Of a DNA stretch of 6,738 nucleotides, positions 6,715 to 6,738 are shown piece after piece (within the stretch, counting starts at the first letter, position 1; each line of letters starts with the position of its first letter). The translations under genes were made by a program, and so were the position numbers. The notes beneath the pieces were generated by a model that was given only the letters and a program-made list of their open reading frames with translations, was not told the DNA's origin and made no database searches. Source of the DNA: Rhodocyclaceae bacterium UBA2250 (GTDB lineage: Bacteria > Pseudomonadota > Gammaproteobacteria > Burkholderiales > Rhodocyclaceae); the NCBI GenBank assembly GCA_002347285.1, contig DDXW01000021.1:1-6738 (forward strand), in the 5' to 3' direction.

Positions 6715-6727
6715 CAGGGCAATCGCA
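6715..6727 (-). repeat. Right copy of a 13-bp inverted repeat flanking the operon
   Basis: CAGGGCAATCGCA here is the exact reverse complement of 11-23. It lies 15 bases beyond the -35 of the operon promoter. No transposase or target duplication is visible, and the outer neighbours of the two copies do not match. Confidence 0.35.
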
Positions 6728-6738
6728 TTTAGCCCAGG

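Noticed and set aside
6729..6738. A TAA on the minus strand at 6731-6729 that could end an upstream gene
   Set aside because: Only two codons are visible before the window edge, too little to support a gene.
1..6738. CRISPR array, tRNA, rRNA, riboswitch or transposase
   Set aside because: No spaced direct repeats, no tRNA-like cloverleaf or rRNA sequence, and no transposase or integrase coding was seen on either strand; nearly all of the window is accounted for by the efflux operon.

Overview
The window carries one complete tripartite RND-type multidrug efflux operon, read entirely on the minus strand, so transcription runs from high to low coordinates. In order of transcription it holds a TetR-family repressor (6623-6027), a periplasmic adaptor lipoprotein of the AcrA/MexA type (6015-4804), an inner-membrane HAE1-family RND pump of the AcrB/MexB type (4791-1615) and an outer-membrane channel lipoprotein of the OprM/NodT type (1622-222). 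The genes are tightly packed. The first two junctions are 11 and 12 bases wide, with each Shine-Dalgarno sequence overlapping the previous stop codon, and the last two genes overlap by 8 bases. All four look intact and of normal length.

The GC-rich coding sequence, two lipoprotein signals and a dedicated outer-membrane channel point to a Gram-negative proteobacterium, probably beta or gamma. A finer placement cannot be supported from this sequence alone.

Right end (6624-6738): an AT-rich control region. It holds a Shine-Dalgarno sequence for the repressor and a sigma70-like promoter whose 17-base spacer is filled by two overlapping TAGAC/GTCTA palindromes that share a half-site. These are the likely operators of the repressor. 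Because the repressor gene is the first gene of the operon, and not divergent as in many RND loci, it should control itself and the pump together.

Left end (1-221): this is not empty. Just past the channel gene's stop codon, the minus strand still encodes about 46 residues recognisable as the C-terminus of an Old Yellow Enzyme / N-ethylmaleimide-reductase-type flavin oxidoreductase, interrupted by three in-frame stops. This is a gene relic abutting the operon. A 10-bp hairpin lies inside it and is the only terminator candidate. A 13-bp sequence occurs in inverted orientation near both ends of the window, outside the operon and the relic; its meaning is uncertain.

The proteins should work as follows. 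The pump takes up hydrophobic or amphipathic compounds from the inner membrane and periplasm using the proton gradient. The adaptor links it to the channel, and the channel releases the substrate outside the cell. The repressor probably lets go of its operator when it binds a toxic ligand. I found no new kind of system. The most noteworthy points are the flavoenzyme relic at the operon's end and the doubled operator.
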